The notes beneath the pieces were generated by a model. It searched no databases, was not told the DNA's origin, and was given only the letters and a program-made list of their open reading frames with translations. Shown here in pieces: positions 14,022-20,965 of a stretch of DNA of 27,443 nt (positions are counted from its first letter, which is position 1; each line of letters starts with the position of its first letter). The position numbers and the translations under genes were made by a program. This DNA is from Bog-1340 sp043818495 (lineage in GTDB: Bacteria; Patescibacteriota; Minisyncoccia; Phycocordibacterales; GWA1-40-21). The stretch lies in contig JBDRFT010000056.1 in NCBI GenBank assembly GCA_043818495.1, positions 1 through 27,443 of the forward strand, written 5' to 3'.

Positions 14022-14117
14022 TTACTGAATTGTCCCAAATACAAAATACCCGACGACACCTATGAGTACGACAATTACTATAACCCAAACTATGTTCATA
14101 AAACTTTTTTGATTCAT
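14022..14117 (-). CDS. 31-residue single-helix membrane peptide, probably a truncated gene
   Basis: On the minus strand an ATG at 14117 opens MNQKSFMNIVWVIVIVVLIG followed by VVGYFVFGTIQ and a TAA. This is a basic-polar start followed by one strong transmembrane helix. From memory, longer Parcubacteria envelope proteins begin with nearly the same MNQKSF...VVIV...GYF leader and continue with a periplasmic domain. Here the frame stops straight after the helix and no such domain follows, so I regard it as the truncated remnant of such a gene, although a functional short peptide is possible. No Shine-Dalgarno sequence is visible. It lies in the accessory region between the tRNA-Ser duplications and proS. 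Confidence 0.5.
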   Translation of the reverse strand: MNQKSFMNIVWVIVIVVLIGVVGYFVFGTIQ

Positions 14118-14507
14118 ATTTATAAATTTATTAGTTAATAATTTTTATGACTTTATGAAAAAATTTCTTTTTTATAATTAATAAATAAAAATAAATTAAA
14201 CTAAATTTAAATTAATTATCGACCTTTTTTTTAATAATTTTGATAATTTCTTTTTATAAATTTTTAAAAATAAATTCACAAAACTTTACTATATTATGTC
14301 AATACTTAATATTTTAATGCAAATTAAAAAGTTTATAACTTGTAAGAACAACATTTTTGTAAGCGAAAGCGAAGCAAACCAGATTAAATTATAAATTATT
14401 AAGAAAGTAATAATTAGACCTGTTGCTTAATAGAAATAAATGTTAAAATATTTCTATGTGTAATTTTAATAAAAATTTTTAAAAAAGTAAATACTATAGC
14501 ATGATAA
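14118..14507. other. AT-rich spacer
   Basis: No gene, tRNA or strong palindrome is visible. A short GC-containing island at 14355-14385 (AAGCGAAAGCGAAGC) is the only compositional feature. Confidence 0.5.
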
Positions 14508-14603
14508 ATAATAGGAGTCTTGAGTATTCAAGACGGAGATAATCCCAGAATTATTGAGGAGAAGTTATCAGCTATCACTGGGATTAGAATAGAAGAAGAG
14601 TAA
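14508..14603 (+). pseudogene. Short fragment resembling the C-terminus of MotA
   Basis: A 31-codon frame, closed upstream by TAA at 14505-14507, reads GVLSIQDGDNPRIIEEKLSA and ends ITGIRIEEE before a TAA. The G(I/V)LSIQ.G.NPR.(I/L).EKL pattern resembles the cytoplasmic part of MotA-type flagellar stator proteins (proton channels of the MotA/TolQ/ExbB superfamily). No start codon with a suitable ribosome binding site precedes it and none of the membrane helices are present, so it would be a remnant. It sits directly before a strong terminator, which means the 3' end of some transcription unit is preserved here. The identification rests on one short motif and may be wrong. Confidence 0.35.
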
Positions 14604-14608
14604 GATAA

Positions 14609-14655
14609 AAAGAGCATTTTTGTTTTCTTATTTTAGGAAAACAGAAATGCTCTTT
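14609..14655 (+). terminator. Intrinsic terminator with a 19-bp stem
   Basis: AAAGAGCATTTTTGTTTTC (14609-14627) pairs with GAAAACAGAAATGCTCTTT (14637-14655) with one G-T, followed by GTTTTTT. It begins five bases after the stop of the MotA-like fragment. Confidence 0.85.
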
Positions 14656-14767
14656 GTTTTTTAAAAATTAAAATTAATTGTTTATAACTTTGTTTACGAA
14701 ACTTAGTGTAGTAATTATATTTTATAATTTATATTTAACTTTTTGATAAAATTTAAATATTTAAACA

Positions 14768-14786
14768 AAGTACGGTTGGCGTACTT
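14768..14786. repeat. Short hairpin AAGTACG / CGTACTT
   Basis: Seven-bp perfect arms around GTTGG in the proS upstream spacer (14656-14894), which otherwise holds only AT-rich DNA. The GTTGG loop also occurs in family C copy 1 at 13282. Confidence 0.45.
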
Positions 14787-14882
14787 CGCAAATAGATGAC
14801 ATTACTTAAATATTTTTTAAAATTTATAAAATGTCGCATTATTAACTTTTTTTGTCAAGTTATTTTATTTTTAAAAAAATGA

Positions 14883-14888
14883 TATATT
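14883..14888 (+). promoter_or_regulatory. -10-like box just before proS
   Basis: TATATT ends six bases before the ATG at 14895, as in the other predicted leaderless genes. No acceptable -35 box is seen at 16-18 bases (the nearest, TTGTCA at 14852, is 25 bases away), so support is weak. Confidence 0.3.
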
Positions 14889-14894
14889 TAAATT

Positions 14895-16154
14895 ATGAGA
14901 CAATCAATATTGTTTAGTAAAACTCGCAAAGAAGCCCCAAAAGATGAAATATCAAAAAATGCGAATTTTCTTATTCGCGCTGGTTTTATACATAAAGAAA
15001 TGGCCGGAGTGTATTCGTATTTGCCTTTAGGTTTGAGAGTGATGAAAAATATTGAAAACATAATTCGTGATGAAATGAATAAACTTGGTGGTTTAGAAAT
15101 GAAAACATCTATAATTCAAAATAAGGAAGTATGGGAAAAAACAAATAGATGGAGCGATGAAATAGTTGATAATTGGTTTAAAACTAAATTAAAAAATGGT
15201 ACCGAAGTTGGTTTATCTTTTACAAATGAAGAAGCATATGCAAATATTTTGAAACAATATATAAGTTCTTATAAAGATTTACCTATTTACCCATATGATT
15301 TTAAAAGTATTTTTAGAAATGAAACTAGAAGCAAATCCGGATTATTAAGAGGAAGAGAATTTTATTGGAAAGCAATGTATTCTTTTTCAAAAGACGAAAA
15401 TGAACATAATGAATTTTATGAAAAAGCAAAAAAAACTTATATGAATATTTTTAAAAAAGTTGGTATCGGTGATTTAACTTATTTAACTTTTGCATCAGGT
15501 GGTTCTTTTTCAAAATTCTCCCATGAATTTCAAACCATAACTAATGCTGGCGAGGACACAATTTATTTTGATGAAAAAAAAAGATTTGCTGTAAATAAAG
15601 AAATATATAATGATGAAGTTTTGAAAAGTTTAAATTTAGAAAAAAATAAATTGATTGAACTTAAATCAATTGAAGTTGGAAATATATTTTCACTTGGAAC
15701 AAAATTTTCCGAGCCGTTTGATTTAAAATATAAGAATGAAAAAGGTGAAGAAAAATTTGTAATAATGGGCAGTTATGGCATTGGTCTCGGAAGATTAATG
15801 GGAACAATAGTTGAAATTTTCGCTGATGATAAAGGTCTTATTTGGCCTATTTCTATTGCTCCATTTAAAATTCATATAGTTGAAATTAGTTCAGAAAATA
15901 AAAAAGTAAAAAAAAGCGCGGAAAAATTATATAATTTATTTATTAAAAATAATATTGAAGTATTATATGATGATAGAGAAATTCGCGCGGGAGAAAAATT
16001 TAATGATTCAGATCTCATTGGTATTCCAATTAGAATAATAGTAAGTGAAAAAGGATTAGAAAAAGGCGAATTTGAAATTAAATTAAGAAAAGACGGGAAA
16101 ATTTTAAATTTGAAAGAAGGGGAGATTTTGAGTTTTGTTAAAAAATATGAATAA
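14895..16154 (+). CDS. proS: Prolyl-tRNA synthetase lacking the editing insertion
   Basis: Class II synthetase that charges tRNA-Pro. The protein has 419 residues against about 570 for the usual bacterial form. Motif 1 lies around GVYSYLPLGLRVM; motif 2 is FRNETRSKSGLLRGREF, with the TNEEA block before it; motif 3 is GSYGIGLGRLMG, followed by the C-terminal anticodon-binding domain (IAPFKIHIVEI ... YDDREIRAGEKF). The sequence passes from motif 2 to motif 3 through about 120 residues, too short for the roughly 180-residue INS domain that removes mischarged alanine. The enzyme therefore probably cannot edit Ala-tRNA-Pro in cis. It is followed 48 bases later by mreB on the same strand. No Shine-Dalgarno sequence is present. 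Confidence 0.95.
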   Translation: MRQSILFSKTRKEAPKDEISKNANFLIRAGFIHKEMAGVYSYLPLGLRVMKNIENIIRDEMNKLGGLEMKTSIIQNKEVWEKTNRWSDEIVDNWFKTKLKNGTEVGLSFTNEEAYANILKQYISSYKDLPIYPYDFKSIFRNETRSKSGLLRGREFYWKAMYSFSKDENEHNEFYEKAKKTYMNIFKKVGIGDLTYLTFASGGSFSKFSHEFQTITNAGEDTIYFDEKKRFAVNKEIYNDEVLKSLNLEKNKLIELKSIEVGNIFSLGTKFSEPFDLKYKNEKGEEKFVIMGSYGIGLGRLMGTIVEIFADDKGLIWPISIAPFKIHIVEISSENKKVKKSAEKLYNLFIKNNIEVLYDDREIRAGEKFNDSDLIGIPIRIIVSEKGLEKGEFEIKLRKDGKILNLKEGEILSFVKKYE

Positions 16155-16202
16155 TTTTATTCATAAATCATAAATTATAAATCTTAAATCATACTTTAAA
16201 TT

Positions 16203-17264
16203 ATGTTCAAAAATCTCAAAAAAAAAATAAATAAATATTTATCCAATGATATTGGTATAGATCTTGGAACTACAAATACTTTGGTTTATGTTTCTGGTAA
16301 AGGAATTGTTATCAATGAACCTTCTGTTGTTGCTTTAAATCAAAAAACAGGAAGAGTTGTTGCTATTGGAATACAAGCAAAAGAAATGTTGGGAAGAACA
16401 CCTCCGCATATTATAGCGATAAAACCCTTAGTAGATGGAGTTATTTCTGATTTTGAAGTGACAGAAGAAATGATTACTTATTTAATTAAAAAAGCTGAAG
16501 AATTTTCTCCAAAAATATTAGGTCCAAGAGTTGTGGTTGGTGTTCCTTCTGGAGTTACAAATGTAGAAATTCGCGCGGTTAGAGACGCTACAAAAAATGC
16601 TGGAGCTCGCGAAGTGCATATAGTGGAAGAACCAATGGCTGGAGCTATCGGTATTCGTTTACCTATAAATGATCCTATTGGAAGTATGGTAATAGATATT
16701 GGAGGAGGAACTACGGATATTGCAATTATATCTCTGGGAGGAATTGTTAAATCTAAAAATTTAAGAATTGCTGGAGAAAAATTAAACAATGATATTATTA
16801 GTTATATAAGAAGTGAATTTAAAATTTTAATAGGAGAAAAAACTGCTGAAAATATTAAAATTGCAATAGGAGTAGTTGTTCCGGGAGAACATTTAGAAGC
16901 TCCAATAAAAGGCAGAGATTTAATTACAGGTTTACCGAGAGAAATTATTTTAACAGATTCTGATGTAAGGGAAGCAATGTCGTTTTCTATTGAAAGTTTA
17001 GTGGAAGCTACCAAAGAAGTATTGGAAACTACTCCACCAGAAATTCTTACAGATATTATGCAAAGAGGAATTTTTCTTTTTGGAGGAGGGGCTCTTATTA
17101 AGGGTTTAGATATTCTCTTAAATGAATATTTAAAAATTCCAGTACAATTTGTTGATGATCCTTTAACCGCAGTCGCAAGAGGTACAGGTATTATTCTTGA
17201 AAATATGGAACTTTATAAAGATTGTTTAATTCAAAACGAAGATGAACTTCCACCCAAAAAATAA
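16203..17264 (+). CDS. mreB: Rod-shape determining actin homologue MreB
   Basis: Bacterial actin that forms membrane-associated filaments guiding lateral cell-wall synthesis. The protein has 353 residues, full length. The actin-type nucleotide-binding motifs are visible: phosphate 1 DIGIDLGTTNT (about 16-26), the connect and phosphate 2 region MVIDIGGGTTDIAII (about 162-176), and the adenosine motif FLFGGGALIKG (about 290-300). EEPMAGAIGIRLPI is typical of MreB. The N-terminus begins MFKNLKKKINKYLSN, a short amphipathic basic segment that could bind the membrane. The last 23 bases overlap the start of mreC, indicating a two-gene operon with translational coupling. Confidence 0.97.
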   Translation: MFKNLKKKINKYLSNDIGIDLGTTNTLVYVSGKGIVINEPSVVALNQKTGRVVAIGIQAKEMLGRTPPHIIAIKPLVDGVISDFEVTEEMITYLIKKAEEFSPKILGPRVVVGVPSGVTNVEIRAVRDATKNAGAREVHIVEEPMAGAIGIRLPINDPIGSMVIDIGGGTTDIAIISLGGIVKSKNLRIAGEKLNNDIISYIRSEFKILIGEKTAENIKIAIGVVVPGEHLEAPIKGRDLITGLPREIILTDSDVREAMSFSIESLVEATKEVLETTPPEILTDIMQRGIFLFGGGALIKGLDILLNEYLKIPVQFVDDPLTAVARGTGIILENMELYKDCLIQNEDELPPKK

Positions 17265-18030
17265 AAATTTTTTATTTAAAAAAAATATTTTTTTATTAAC
17301 TATTATTGTATTTTTTTTAATTATTATTTTTTCCTTATCTTGGACAAGAAATATATTATTTAGCATCGGCTCTCCTTTGTGGATTATTAAAAATAATTTT
17401 ATTTCTTTTTTTTCTGATAATATTGAAGTTTTAAATTCAAAAACAAAACTTTTAAAGGAAAATGATTTATTAAAAAAACAAATTAAAACAAATGAAAAAA
17501 ATCAGGTTTTATTTAATTTATTAAAAAATGAAAATGAAGATTTAAAAAAAATTCTTAATATAAAAGACACAAATAAAAATCTTTTACTTTCAGCGGTTTT
17601 AGTTAAACCTTTTTTATCTCCATACGACACGCTTATTATAGATGTCGGTTTATTAAATGGTGTAAAAATTAATGATAAAGTTTTAGTTGATGGAAATATT
17701 TTTATCGGATATATTTCAGAAGTTTATAAAAGAACATCAAAAGTTATTTTGTATTCATCTCCCGGAGAAAAAGTAAAAATTTTAATAGGTGATAATAATA
17801 TAGAAAAAGAAGCAATCGGTTTGGGTGGAAATAATTTTAAAGTTGAAGTTCCAAGAGAAATAGAAATTAAAGAAGGGGATTCTATTATTATGCCATCAGT
17901 TTCAACTAATATTTTTGGCATGGTGGAAAAAATAGAATTTAAAGAATCAGATTCTTTTCAAAAAATTTTATTCAAAAATCCTGTAAATATAGCGGAGCTT
18001 AAATGGGTGGAAGTGTTGATGATGGAATAG
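17242..18030 (+). CDS. mreC: Rod-shape determining protein MreC
   Basis: Bitopic membrane protein that links MreB to the cell-wall elongation complex. The protein has 262 residues. A basic N-terminus (MNFHPKNKNFLFKK) precedes a transmembrane helix (about 15-34), then a coiled coil with many Leu, Lys and Glu (about 62-108, KTKLLKENDLLKKQIKTNEK onward) and the two beta-barrel domains that characterise MreC, with LVKPFLSPYDTLIIDVGLLN and GFLxG-like turns later (VDGNIFIGYISEVYKRTSKV). The start codon lies inside mreB. No mreD, pbp2 or rodA follows; instead a palindrome cluster separates it from the convergent pyrG. The elongation complex would have to be encoded elsewhere or be reduced. Confidence 0.92.
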   Translation: MNFHPKNKNFLFKKNIFLLTIIVFFLIIIFSLSWTRNILFSIGSPLWIIKNNFISFFSDNIEVLNSKTKLLKENDLLKKQIKTNEKNQVLFNLLKNENEDLKKILNIKDTNKNLLLSAVLVKPFLSPYDTLIIDVGLLNGVKINDKVLVDGNIFIGYISEVYKRTSKVILYSSPGEKVKILIGDNNIEKEAIGLGGNNFKVEVPREIEIKEGDSIIMPSVSTNIFGMVEKIEFKESDSFQKILFKNPVNIAELKWVEVLMME

Positions 18031-18128
18031 GTAAAGTTAAAAGTATAAAAGTATTAAGTATAAAGTATTAACTAAAAAAAGATTTAAGATTTAGGATTTA
18101 AGATTTAGGAAAAAAAAATAAAAAGCAA

Positions 18129-18159
18129 AAAGGGTTTTCGGCTTCGCCAAAAACCCTTT
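18129..18159. terminator. Palindrome family A, copy 5
   Basis: AAAGGGTTTTCGGC pairs with GCCAAAAACCCTTT (loop TTC, one C-A mismatch). Located about 100 bases after mreC, probably its terminator. Confidence 0.7.
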
Positions 18160-18207
18160 CTGTTTTTTTATTTTTTTTGCTTATTAAGTTTTTTTTTTAA
18201 ATAAAAA

Positions 18208-18245
18208 TGTCTACAAAAAACACTAGGTAGTGTTTTCCGTAGACA
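18208..18245. repeat. Palindrome family B, copy 3
   Basis: TGTCTACAAAAAACACTA and TAGTGTTTTCCGTAGACA flank GG; two mismatches in 18 bp. Confidence 0.85.
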
Positions 18246-18277
18246 TTTTTATTTTCATTTTTTTTGTTTTTTATTTA

Positions 18278-18307
18278 TTTCAAAGTACACCATGGTGAAC
18301 TTTGAAA
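18278..18307. repeat. Palindrome family C, copy 2
   Basis: TTTCAAAGTACACC and GGTGAACTTTGAAA pair with one mismatch around AT. It follows family B copy 3 at the same distance as in the inverted block at 13270-13368. Confidence 0.75.
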
Positions 18308-18381
18308 TAATGAATTTTTTACTTTTTTTAACATTCTTTTTTTATAAAATTATCTTTTTGTTAATTTATTTTTTCTATTTA

Positions 18382-18405
18382 GTCACTCTCATTGATGAGA
18401 GTGAC
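18382..18405. repeat. Palindrome family D, copy 2
   Basis: GTCACTCTCAT and ATGAGAGTGAC, perfect 11-bp arms around TG. Confidence 0.85.
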
Positions 18406-18427
18406 AAGTTTTTTAAATAAAGTTTTT

Positions 18428-18471
18428 GTCTATGAAAATAAACTTACTTTTTTATAAACTTTTTCATAGAC
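18428..18471. repeat. Inverted repeat GTCTATGAAAA
   Basis: Perfect 11-bp arms (18428-18438 and 18461-18471) with a 22-base loop. No second copy is seen in the window. Confidence 0.6.
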
Positions 18472-18506
18472 ATTTTGTTTTAAGAAAATTAAAATAAAAT
18501 TATTCT

Positions 18507-18530
18507 GTCACTCTCATTGATGAGAGTGAC
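18507..18530. repeat. Palindrome family D, copy 3
   Basis: Identical in sequence to copy 2 at 18382. Its 3' flank (ACCAAATTTTTTACTAAATT and onward) matches that of copy 1 at 12068 over about 45 bases. Confidence 0.85.
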
Positions 18531-18584
18531 CAAATTTTTTACTAAATTTTTTATTTCACTATTGAGTAAAAGCAAACAAAAATT

Positions 18585-18617
18585 AAAAGGGTTTTTGGCT
18601 CTGCCAAAAACCCTTTT
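18585..18617. terminator. Palindrome family A, copy 6
   Basis: AAAAGGGTTTTTGGC pairs perfectly with GCCAAAAACCCTTTT (loop TCT). Relative to the family, the C-G pair in CGGC/GCCG is replaced by T-A on both arms, a compensatory change. Located 97 bases from the end of pyrG. Confidence 0.75.
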
Positions 18618-18694
18618 GATTTTTTAGTTTTGATGTTTTCTTATTTTTTTCATAATTCACAATTCACAAGCAAAATTCAAAATTTTTAATTTCA

Positions 18695-18725
18695 CACTTT
18701 CAACTTTACAACTTTATAAACTTTT
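18695..18725 (+). repeat. ACTTTATAA-type degenerate repeat
   Basis: CACTTTCAACTTTACAACTT followed by TATAAACTTTTT overlaps the end of pyrG (opposite strand). Same family as the tract before rnc. Confidence 0.5.
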
Positions 18726-20420
18726 TATTTTTTTCTTTTTCTTAATACATTCTTTTATAAAAGCAGTGAAAAGTGGGTGTGGTGTAAATGGTCGTGCTAA
18801 AAATTCTGGATGAAATTGTGTTCCAAGAAAAAATGGATGAATTTTTTTTGGAAGCTCCGCTATTTCCATAAGAATATCGTTTGGAGATTTGCCAGAAAAA
18901 ACTAAACCCGCATCAGTAAGTTTTTTTATATATTTAGGATTAACTTCATATCTATGTCTATGTCTTTCGTCAACAATATCTTTTTGATAAGCTTCATAAG
19001 CAATAGTATTTTTTTCTAAACAAGTCGGATAAGTGCCAAGTCGCATACTTCCACCATAATTATTTTCTTCTAGTTTTTTCTTTTGGTCAGGCATTATATT
19101 TATAACAAGATTTTCAGAAATTAAATTAATTTCAGCTGTATTTGTATCTTTAAGATTTAAAATATTTCTCGCATATTCTATAATCATAAGTTGCATACCA
19201 TAACAAAGTCCAAAATAGGGAATTTTATTTTCTCTCGCATATTGAATCACAGCAAGTTTTCCTTCAATTCCTGATTCTCCAAAACCTCCGGGAACAATGA
19301 TACCGTCAAATTTTTCTAATGCTTTAAAATCTATTTTATGTTTATTCTCGCTTTCATAATCGCGAGAATTTATAGTGTGTATAATTGTTTTTCTATTTAA
19401 ATGATAAGAAGAATATTTAATTGCTTCAAGAACAGAAACATATGCGTCTGTAAGAATAAAATTTCCCGTATTAAAATATTTTCCAACAATTGCTATGTCC
19501 AAACTATCTTTTGTGTTTTTAATTTTATTTGCAAAATCAATCCAATTTTCTATTCCAGTTTCAGTTTTTTTTTTGCGTAAATGCAAAAGCTTTAAAAGAA
19601 TATAACTAATATTATCTTTTTCAAAATTTATAGGAACATTAAAAATATTTTCAATATCTGGAGCAGAAATAATTTGTTCTACTGGCAAACCACAAGAAAT
19701 TGCAATTTTTTCTTTTCTTTTATGGTCTATAGGAATTTCACTTCTTGCAATAATGATATCTGGATTTACTCCATATGAGTTTAATTGATGAATTGCATTT
19801 TGTGTTGGTTTAGATTTCATTTCGCCTAATTTTGAAGGAATAGGCAAATAACTTACCATAACAAAAGCAATATCATTTGGATGAAGAACTTTCATATAAC
19901 GAGCCGCTTCTATAAACATTATATTTTGATAATCTCCAATAGTTCCTCCTATTTCAATAACTGTAATATCTGATTTATTTACTTTTGCAGATTTTGTAAA
20001 TCGATAAATAATTTCATCTCTTATATGTGGAATTGCTTCCACGCATTTCCCATCATATTTAAGAGCTCTTTCAGCCTCTATGACATGTTTATAAATCATT
20101 CCCGAAGTAATATAATCATCTTTTGTGAGACTTTTATTTAAAAATCTTTCATAATTTCCCATATCTTGGTCCGTTTCAAGCCCTGAATCAAGAACAAAAA
20201 CCTCGCCATGTTCAATTGGATTCATAGTTCCTGCATCTATATTTAAATAAGGGTCCACTTTTAGAAGATTTATAATAAAACCTTTTGATTGTAAAAGGGC
20301 TCCGATAGAAGAGGTTGTGATTCCTTTTCCAATACCAGACATTACGCCACCAAGGACAAAAATATATTTATGAGTTTTTTTTATTTTATGCGAACTTTTA
20401 TTTTGTTTTAGATTTAACAT
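18714..20420 (-). CDS. pyrG: CTP synthase
   Basis: Converts UTP to CTP using ATP and glutamine; last step of pyrimidine nucleotide synthesis. The protein has 568 residues. The synthetase domain starts at about residue 18 (KYIFVLGGVMSGIGKGITTS), after a 17-residue basic extension, and contains KVDPYLNIDAGTMNP and EIGGTIGDYQ (156-165). The class I glutamine amidotransferase domain carries the oxyanion segment PGGFGESGIEGK (377-388), the nucleophile Cys406 in GLCYGMQ and the His537/Glu539 pair in GTQFHPEF. In GGFG.(R)G.EGK the usual Arg is Ser here. A 76-base hairpin separates it from the gene upstream on the same strand, so it is probably transcribed alone. No Shine-Dalgarno sequence. Confidence 0.97.
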   Translation of the reverse strand: MLNLKQNKSSHKIKKTHKYIFVLGGVMSGIGKGITTSSIGALLQSKGFIINLLKVDPYLNIDAGTMNPIEHGEVFVLDSGLETDQDMGNYERFLNKSLTKDDYITSGMIYKHVIEAERALKYDGKCVEAIPHIRDEIIYRFTKSAKVNKSDITVIEIGGTIGDYQNIMFIEAARYMKVLHPNDIAFVMVSYLPIPSKLGEMKSKPTQNAIHQLNSYGVNPDIIIARSEIPIDHKRKEKIAISCGLPVEQIISAPDIENIFNVPINFEKDNISYILLKLLHLRKKKTETGIENWIDFANKIKNTKDSLDIAIVGKYFNTGNFILTDAYVSVLEAIKYSSYHLNRKTIIHTINSRDYESENKHKIDFKALEKFDGIIVPGGFGESGIEGKLAVIQYARENKIPYFGLCYGMQLMIIEYARNILNLKDTNTAEINLISENLVINIMPDQKKKLEENNYGGSMRLGTYPTCLEKNTIAYEAYQKDIVDERHRHRYEVNPKYIKKLTDAGLVFSGKSPNDILMEIAELPKKIHPFFLGTQFHPEFLARPFTPHPLFTAFIKECIKKKKKIKSL

Positions 20421-20491
20421 ATTTATTTTTTAAATTTTATAGATTTTTATAGTTATAATTTTACCAAATTTTTTTAAAAAAGAAATAAAAA

Positions 20492-20567
20492 AATTAGGGG
20501 AAAAATTAGAGGAAAAAAAGCCACACCCTTCGGGTGTGGCTTTTTTCCCTCTAATTTTTCCCTAATT
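20492..20567 (-). terminator. Long hairpin with TTCG tetraloop
   Basis: The inner stem AAAAAAGCCACACCC / GGTGTGGCTTTTTT closes on TTCG (20529-20532) and continues outward through AATTAGGGG...TTAGAGG and its complement, giving nearly 35 bp with single-base bulges. It ends nine bases before the stop of the 116-codon gene and is likely its terminator, insulating pyrG. Confidence 0.85.
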
Positions 20568-20575
20568 CTTAAACT

Positions 20576-20926
20576 TTATTCCCTTTCAATTTTCTCAAAT
20601 TCTTCCCATAAATTATTTTTATTACAAAGTTCAATAAAATTCCAAATTTGTTCAGTTTCATATATATTACGGTTACTTCTATTTTCTTCTGAATATTTTG
20701 CTTTTATTAATTCTATACAAGCCTCTTTGGAATTTAAAATTTTAAATTCTTTTTGAAGCTTACTATCTATTACAAATTTAATTAAATCGCTAACTTTTGC
20801 ATCTTTTATACCAACAACAAAAAAATTTTCCTTGTTTTCTAGCTTTCGAATTATTTTCCAAACTTGCTCTGAAAATTTTCTTTCTTTTTCTAAATTTTCT
20901 AATATATTTTTTTCTTGATTTTCCAT
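20576..20926 (-). CDS. Unknown 116-residue protein downstream of rplU
   Basis: I do not recognise this protein. It is charged and mostly helical by appearance (NILENLEKERKFSEQVWKII ... IWNFIELCNKNNLWEEFEKI), has two Cys, and no signal peptide or membrane segment. The middle (FFVVGIKDAKVSDLIKFVID) has the look of a beta-strand followed by a helix. It lies 39 bases after rplU on the same strand and before the long terminator, so the two are probably co-transcribed. In most bacteria rpmA (ribosomal protein L27) occupies this position. The protein shows no L27 features. Function unknown. Confidence 0.7.
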   Translation of the reverse strand: MENQEKNILENLEKERKFSEQVWKIIRKLENKENFFVVGIKDAKVSDLIKFVIDSKLQKEFKILNSKEACIELIKAKYSEENRSNRNIYETEQIWNFIELCNKNNLWEEFEKIERE

Positions 20927-20965
20927 TTTTTTTTATTTTTTTTATTTTTGCTAAAATTTTCGACC

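Larger units (their letters stand above)
18031..18713. other. Convergent spacer packed with palindromes
   Basis: No gene. In about 500 bases it holds seven hairpins belonging to families A, B, C and D plus one unique hairpin, listed separately. A degenerate GATTTAAGATTTAGG tract lies near 18077-18110. Confidence 0.75.

Noticed and set aside
16478..17014. Long open frames on the minus strand inside mreB
   Set aside because: They overlap the well-supported mreB frame, have no recognisable motif, and reflect its codon bias.
3107..18617. Recurrent palindromes as a possible CRISPR array
   Set aside because: The repeats are scattered over many spacers, are self-complementary hairpins of different families, and are not separated by unique spacers of constant length. 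No cas gene is present.
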